Shown: in pieces, positions 58,572-64,000 of the stretch
Layout: each line of letters starts with the position of its first letter
How positions within the stretch are numbered: the stretch's first letter is position 1
Source: Amoeboaphelidium protococcarum
Lineage: Eukaryota > Aphelidiomycota > Aphelidea
DNA: 64,000 nt
Assembly (NCBI GenBank): GCA_023515745.1
Contig: JALECJ010000056.1
Location: 62,001-126,000 of the forward strand
Direction: 5' to 3'
The notes under the pieces: generated by a model
Databases searched by the model: none
The model's input: the letters and a program-made list of their open reading frames with translations, nothing else
What the model was told of the DNA's origin: nothing
Translations under genes and position numbers: made by a program

Positions 58572-60017
58572 TCATTGACCATTGTGAACATCCAACAATA
58601 GCTGACGTAGCAGGTAATTCTCACTTTGCAGTATCTGATTCTGCACTTTTAAACTTTCAGAAATATCGCTCTTAATATTAGCACTCTGTAGAGATTAGTC
58701 AATAGCATCAATCTGCTACTCTTGATGTGAATTATTAGAGAATCTGACCCACAACTTTTACAAATTCGCAGGTTTTCGAGGTTTCGGGATAGACGGTCTA
58801 ACAGGTGATCTTTCACTGGATTGAGATACAGCTGGCAGCAGACGCTTTTTCTTATGCACTCTTACCACTGTCTCAGCATTCGAACGCTGTCTCTTCTTAT
58901 AACCATCCCTAACATCTCCGCAATCATCGAAATTGCTCGATGAACTCTTCAACTATTACGCGCAATTACTGCAACTGCATGTGCCAAGGCATACAGCGCA
59001 TTCATAAGCATAATCTCTTAAAGCCTCAATGAAATCAGAATCAAACTTTGAGTAAAGACATTTTCCACACATATAATATCCAGCTCTAGCAGCACCACGT
59101 TCGCTGCTCTGATGGCAAGAATTAGTGCAAGCTACAAGCACCTGGGCCGGTTTTCGCTGACGACAACGATGGCAGCTAAATCCGGGAACCTTCATGATGA
59201 CACGCCAATGCAGCCAATAACTTACAGTAAGTAATGATCTTGTCTTTGGCTTTCCATCCCTACAAACTCAGGTATAATGATTGACGTGTCTTCAAACTAA
59301 TATTAAAACTAGAATACCTCAAGTTCAGCGCGCATTCTTCCAGCTTTAACGTATCAAAAGACTTGGCAAATAGAAATGTAAACCACTTCACGGCATCATC
59401 GTAAACTTCAATCACGTCGCTCATCCGATAGCGTTGAAACAAGATCTTGCAAGGATCAGCTATCAGATCATCACAGTTGAGAAGACACTCTGAGCAATAA
59501 TACGCGTCAGCATTACCCTTAATCATCCAACATCTGTTCCAAATTATTGCATTACAGTCATTGCAAACTTTCATATCGGATCCCATTTCGGTAATCATGG
59601 TCAACTTCTGACTGAGTCCGCCTTACGCTCCGATAGGCAATTGCGGCAAAAGATACATCAACTTGACATCCATAGCATTGCCTTTAGGACGTAAATCATC
59701 TTGGCCGTGTTCATCAATCCATTCATGTTGAATTGCAAAGTACAGACTGGAGATCATAGTATACATTTTCTGACCCAGAGTTCTTGAAACTTGGTCATCA
59801 TGCAGATTGAAAGCAGCCATTGGATCAGTAGATTCTCTCAAGCGCGCCAACCATCTTTACAGCTTCAGAAATAACTACTCAGTCTCGCAAGCGTTCATTG
59901 TTAGTAAGCAGGTAATACTACTTCCTTAAGAAAATTGATGTGGACTAGAAATGAACTTTCTAATCTGGGATGAAACATCTTACTAGGCGGACGAGGCTGA
60001 ATATTTACTCGTTTCAT
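58572..60017 (-). CDS. Zinc-finger protein with zf-4CXXC_R1 (CDCA7-type) domain and C-terminal leucine zipper
   Basis: Proposed exons are 59922-60017, 59264-59877 and 58572-59175, with introns 59878-59921 (44 nt, containing TACTAAC) and 59176-59263 (88 nt). A first Cys-rich patch (KVCNDCNAIIWNRCW, YYCSECLLNC) precedes a CDCA7-like finger (CHRCRQRKPAQVLVACTNSC, MCGKCLYSKF, ECAVCLGTCSCSNC). A basic nuclear-type linker (YKKRQRSN, HKKKRLL) and a leucine-zipper end follow. CDCA7-type domains bind DNA or hemimethylated sites. Finger and upstream part are in different frames, so an intron between them is required, but exact sites are uncertain. ATG 59898 is an alternative start without the first intron. 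Confidence 0.6.
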
Positions 60018-60224
60018 TGCTCCTCCTCCAAACTTCAATACCTAAATAGGAAATGATTGAGATGTTTCAACTTCGTTTCAGCATTGATTTGATCTCCTTC
60101 GCGACCATCAGCATTAGAACTCAAGTAACAATGCAGAAAATAGATTATACTTTCTACCATGAACGAAGTGTGTATTTATTAAATTAAACTGGAAATTCTC
60201 TTAGGCTATTGAATTAGAAAAGAC

Positions 60225-61589
<1,365 letters not shown>

Positions 61590-61850
61590 ACGTTTGAATA
61601 TTTTACACCAAGATTATGATATAAAATAAGTGTTTCGACCCGCGAACTGTGGCGCGCCTTCAGTATAAGCGCGTTGTCGCTCCCATCGCCGTTGATCTGA
61701 TTCAGAGCCCGGCATCTTCTCTCTTGATCAAAGCTCTACTTTTAGTGTAATAATAGTCGACTTAAAGATTGGATCCCTCTCAGAATCTCCGAGTATAAAC
61801 AATAGTCGACTTAATTATACACTCCAAAACTTTTAAATTGAGAAATAGAT

Positions 61851-64000
61851 ATGGCAGTGGAAGGTCCAAAATTTGACAAGATTGACGAAAAAGTTATTAA
61901 CACCGTGCGTACTCTGTCTGCGGACATGGTGTTTAAGGCCAACTCTGGTCACCCAGGAGCGGTAAGATTTTAACTGTTTAGATAGTCGGACAACGTAATC
62001 ATAATCATATCCTCCTTTTTCTTCATTTTATGTAGCCTATGGGACTTGCACCTCTTGCTCATGTTCTCTACTCGCGCTTCATGAAATTCAACCCAAAGAA
62101 CTCGCATTGGTTCAATCGCGATAGATTCGTGTTGAGTAATGGCCACGCTTGTGCTCTGCAATACTCGCTGCTGCATCTGTATGGCTACAATCTGTCTTTG
62201 GATGACATTAAATAGTTTAGACAGCTGGATAGTAAGACTCCGGGACATCCTGAAGTTCATCATACTGATGGTATCGAGGTGACTACTGGGCCGCTTGGTC
62301 AGGGAATTGCCAATGCTGTTGGTATGGCTGTCGCCTCCCATCACTTGAATGCTCACTTTAGTAGACCTGGTTATGAGAAGTTGGTGGATAACTACATCTA
62401 CTGCATTGTGGGAGATGGCTGCTTGCAAGAAGGTGTAGCTAGTGAAGCGTGTGCTCTGGCCGGACATATGGGCTTGGGCCGATTGATTGTCTTGTACGAT
62501 GATAATCACATTTAGATCGATGGCTCTACTGACTTGGCGTTCACCGAGGATGTTCTGCAGAGATTTGAGTCTTATGGATGGCACACTTTGTATGTCGAGG
62601 ATGGTGATAAGGATCTGGGTGGTATTTATAATGCAATCGAGACTGCTAAAGGTGTTCACGACAAGCCATCCATTATCCGTATCAAGACCACGATTGGATT
62701 TGGTAGCAAGTTGCAAGGAACTGAGAAAGTACATGGTGCACCTCTGAAAGAAGATGATCTGCAGAGTGTAAAGAAGGCGTTTGGTTTTGATCCATCTCAG
62801 AATTTCGCTGTGCCTGAGGATGTGCAAAAGTTTATGCAATCTTACACCGAGCGTGGATAGTAATTGGAAAGTGAATGGAATAAGCTGTTCGACAAGTTCA
62901 AGGGTGAGCACAAAGATCTGGCAGCAGAATTTGAGAGAAGAGTTGCCGGTAAGTTACCTGATGGATGGAAAGATAGTTTGCCAAAGTATGATGCCAAGAG
63001 TGGAGCAATAGCCACGCGTAAGACTTCGGAGAATGTTCTAAATGCTATCGGAGATATTTTGCCTGAATTGATTGGTGGTAGTGCTGACTTGACTCACTCT
63101 AATCTGACCAAGTGGAAGTCTGCTCAGGAATTCTAGAAGGATGGAAGTAAGTTGGGCACATTCGGTGGGCGGTATCTGCGCTTTGGTGTCAGAGAACATG
63201 GTATGGCTGCGATGCTGAATGGTATTGCAGCGTATGGTGGTCTGATTCCATTTGGAGCAACATTCTTGAACTTTATTGGCTATGCTCAGGGTGCTTTCCG
63301 TCTGAGTGCATTATCGCACTTTAGAGTTCTGTATATCATGACTCACGATAGTATTGGTCTGGGTGAAGATGGCCCTACTCATTAGCCTATAGAGATTCTT
63401 CCGCTGCTGCGTGCCACCCCTAACGCGTGGTCCATTCGTCCTTGTGATGGCAATGAGACCAATGGTGCGTATGTTGCCGCTCTGGAGACTCATCATGACG
63501 GCCCGACTGTGTTGTGTCTTTCTAGACAAAACTTGCCTCAACTGGAGGGAACCAGTGTTGACGGAGTGCTGCACGGCGCATATGTTCTGAAGGATACTAA
63601 GGGTAGTGATGCTGCCGGAGGGAAGGTTGATGTTGCCATTGTAGGTACCGGTTCCGAGGTGAGTTTATGTATGGAGACTGCACAGCTTTTGACTGAAAAG
63701 CACAATCTGAACGTACGTGTCATTTCCATGCCGTGCTGGGAGGCTTTCGAATTGCAGAATTTAGCTTATAAGAAGTCTGTGTTCCCCGTCAATGTTCCAG
63801 TGCTGAGTGTCGAGGCGTACTCCACCATGGGCTGGGAACGTTATTCTCATGCCCAGGTTGGCTTACATCAGTTTGGTGCATCTGCTCCGTACCAGTAGAT
63901 CTACAAGTAGGTTGGTCTGGTGCCAGAAGTGGTGGCAGAGAAGGTTCTGAAATTGGTTAATCATTACAAGGCACGCGCTGTTCCATGTCTGTTGGAGAAA
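61851..64000 (+). CDS. TKT: Transketolase, one intron, 3' partial
   Basis: Exon 1 is 61851-61961 (ending GHPGA). An intron at 61962-62035 (74 nt, GTAAGA...TGTAG) leads to exon 2 from 62036 ([12 protein letters not shown]), still open at the window edge (over 690 residues, so nearly complete). Motifs include the TPP fold VGDGCLQEG...[19 protein letters not shown], and the C-terminal VGTGSEV. It shuttles two-carbon units in the non-oxidative pentose phosphate pathway with thiamine diphosphate and a divalent cation. TAG occurs at conserved Gln positions (NHIQIDG; THQPIE). Transketolase rather than DHAS is the simplest reading. Confidence 0.95.

Noticed and set aside
61970-62911. Minus-strand open frame of 313 codons over transketolase
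   Set aside because: Shadow of the transketolase coding frame; crosses the intron and has no start context or motif.

Overview
The window is nuclear DNA from a eukaryote that reads TAA and TAG as glutamine and uses TGA as its only stop (ciliate-type code, NCBI table 6). Nearly every conserved gene is crossed in frame by TAA/TAG where relatives carry Gln, and every frame closes on TGA. The two HSP90 copies give an internal control: one has TAG where the other has CAG. All coordinates below use this code. Genes are compact, and seven GT-AG introns of 44-88 nt were found in five genes. No tRNA, rRNA or CRISPR was seen. The gene set (ChtBD1 chitin-binding proteins, a Plavaka-type transposase, a GATA factor, peroxisomal acyl-CoA oxidase, an ethylene-receptor-like hybrid kinase, HEN1, COG4, GPI8, FIG4) looks holomycotan rather than ciliate. 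An aphelid or other early-diverging fungal relative is my best guess, but this is inference.

Layout: 1-5.0 kb holds a lipase-family hydrolase, alpha-SNAP, a small unknown gene and a protein kinase. 5.1-11.6 kb is a cluster of four secreted chitin-binding-domain genes interleaved with COG4 and a 554-bp TTAA-flanked inverted-repeat element. 11.9-23.2 kb holds GPI8, two small heat-shock genes, a GT2 glycosyltransferase, a coiled-coil protein, an acidic protein, acyl-CoA oxidase and an ICMT-like methyltransferase. 23.9-32.9 kb is rearranged: an intact HSP90, a decayed Plavaka-type transposase, an LRR gene, and a 5'-truncated inverted second HSP90. The arms are about 2.17 kb and the spacer about 4.3 kb.

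33.7-46.6 kb holds a zinc transporter, TCTP, 3-hydroxyacyl-CoA dehydrogenase, a RABL3-like GTPase, a secreted orphan, a class I haem peroxidase, a GATA factor, MIX23, HEN1 and a RING-less NSE1. 47-64 kb holds the ethylene-receptor-like hybrid histidine kinase, mitochondrial bS16, ZPR1, SYF2, FIG4, a membrane-anchored GH32 enzyme, a CXXC-type zinc-finger protein, a TMEM184/OST-alpha protein and a 3'-truncated transketolase.

Most genes are independent housekeeping units. Functional themes are vesicle traffic and lipid signalling (alpha-SNAP, COG4, FIG4, GPI8), beta-oxidation in two organelles (acyl-CoA oxidase with a PTS1-like end, HADH with a presequence-like start), heat shock (HSP90, two HSP20s, with heat-shock elements), and secreted carbohydrate-active or cell-wall-binding proteins (four ChtBD1 proteins, GH32, GT2).
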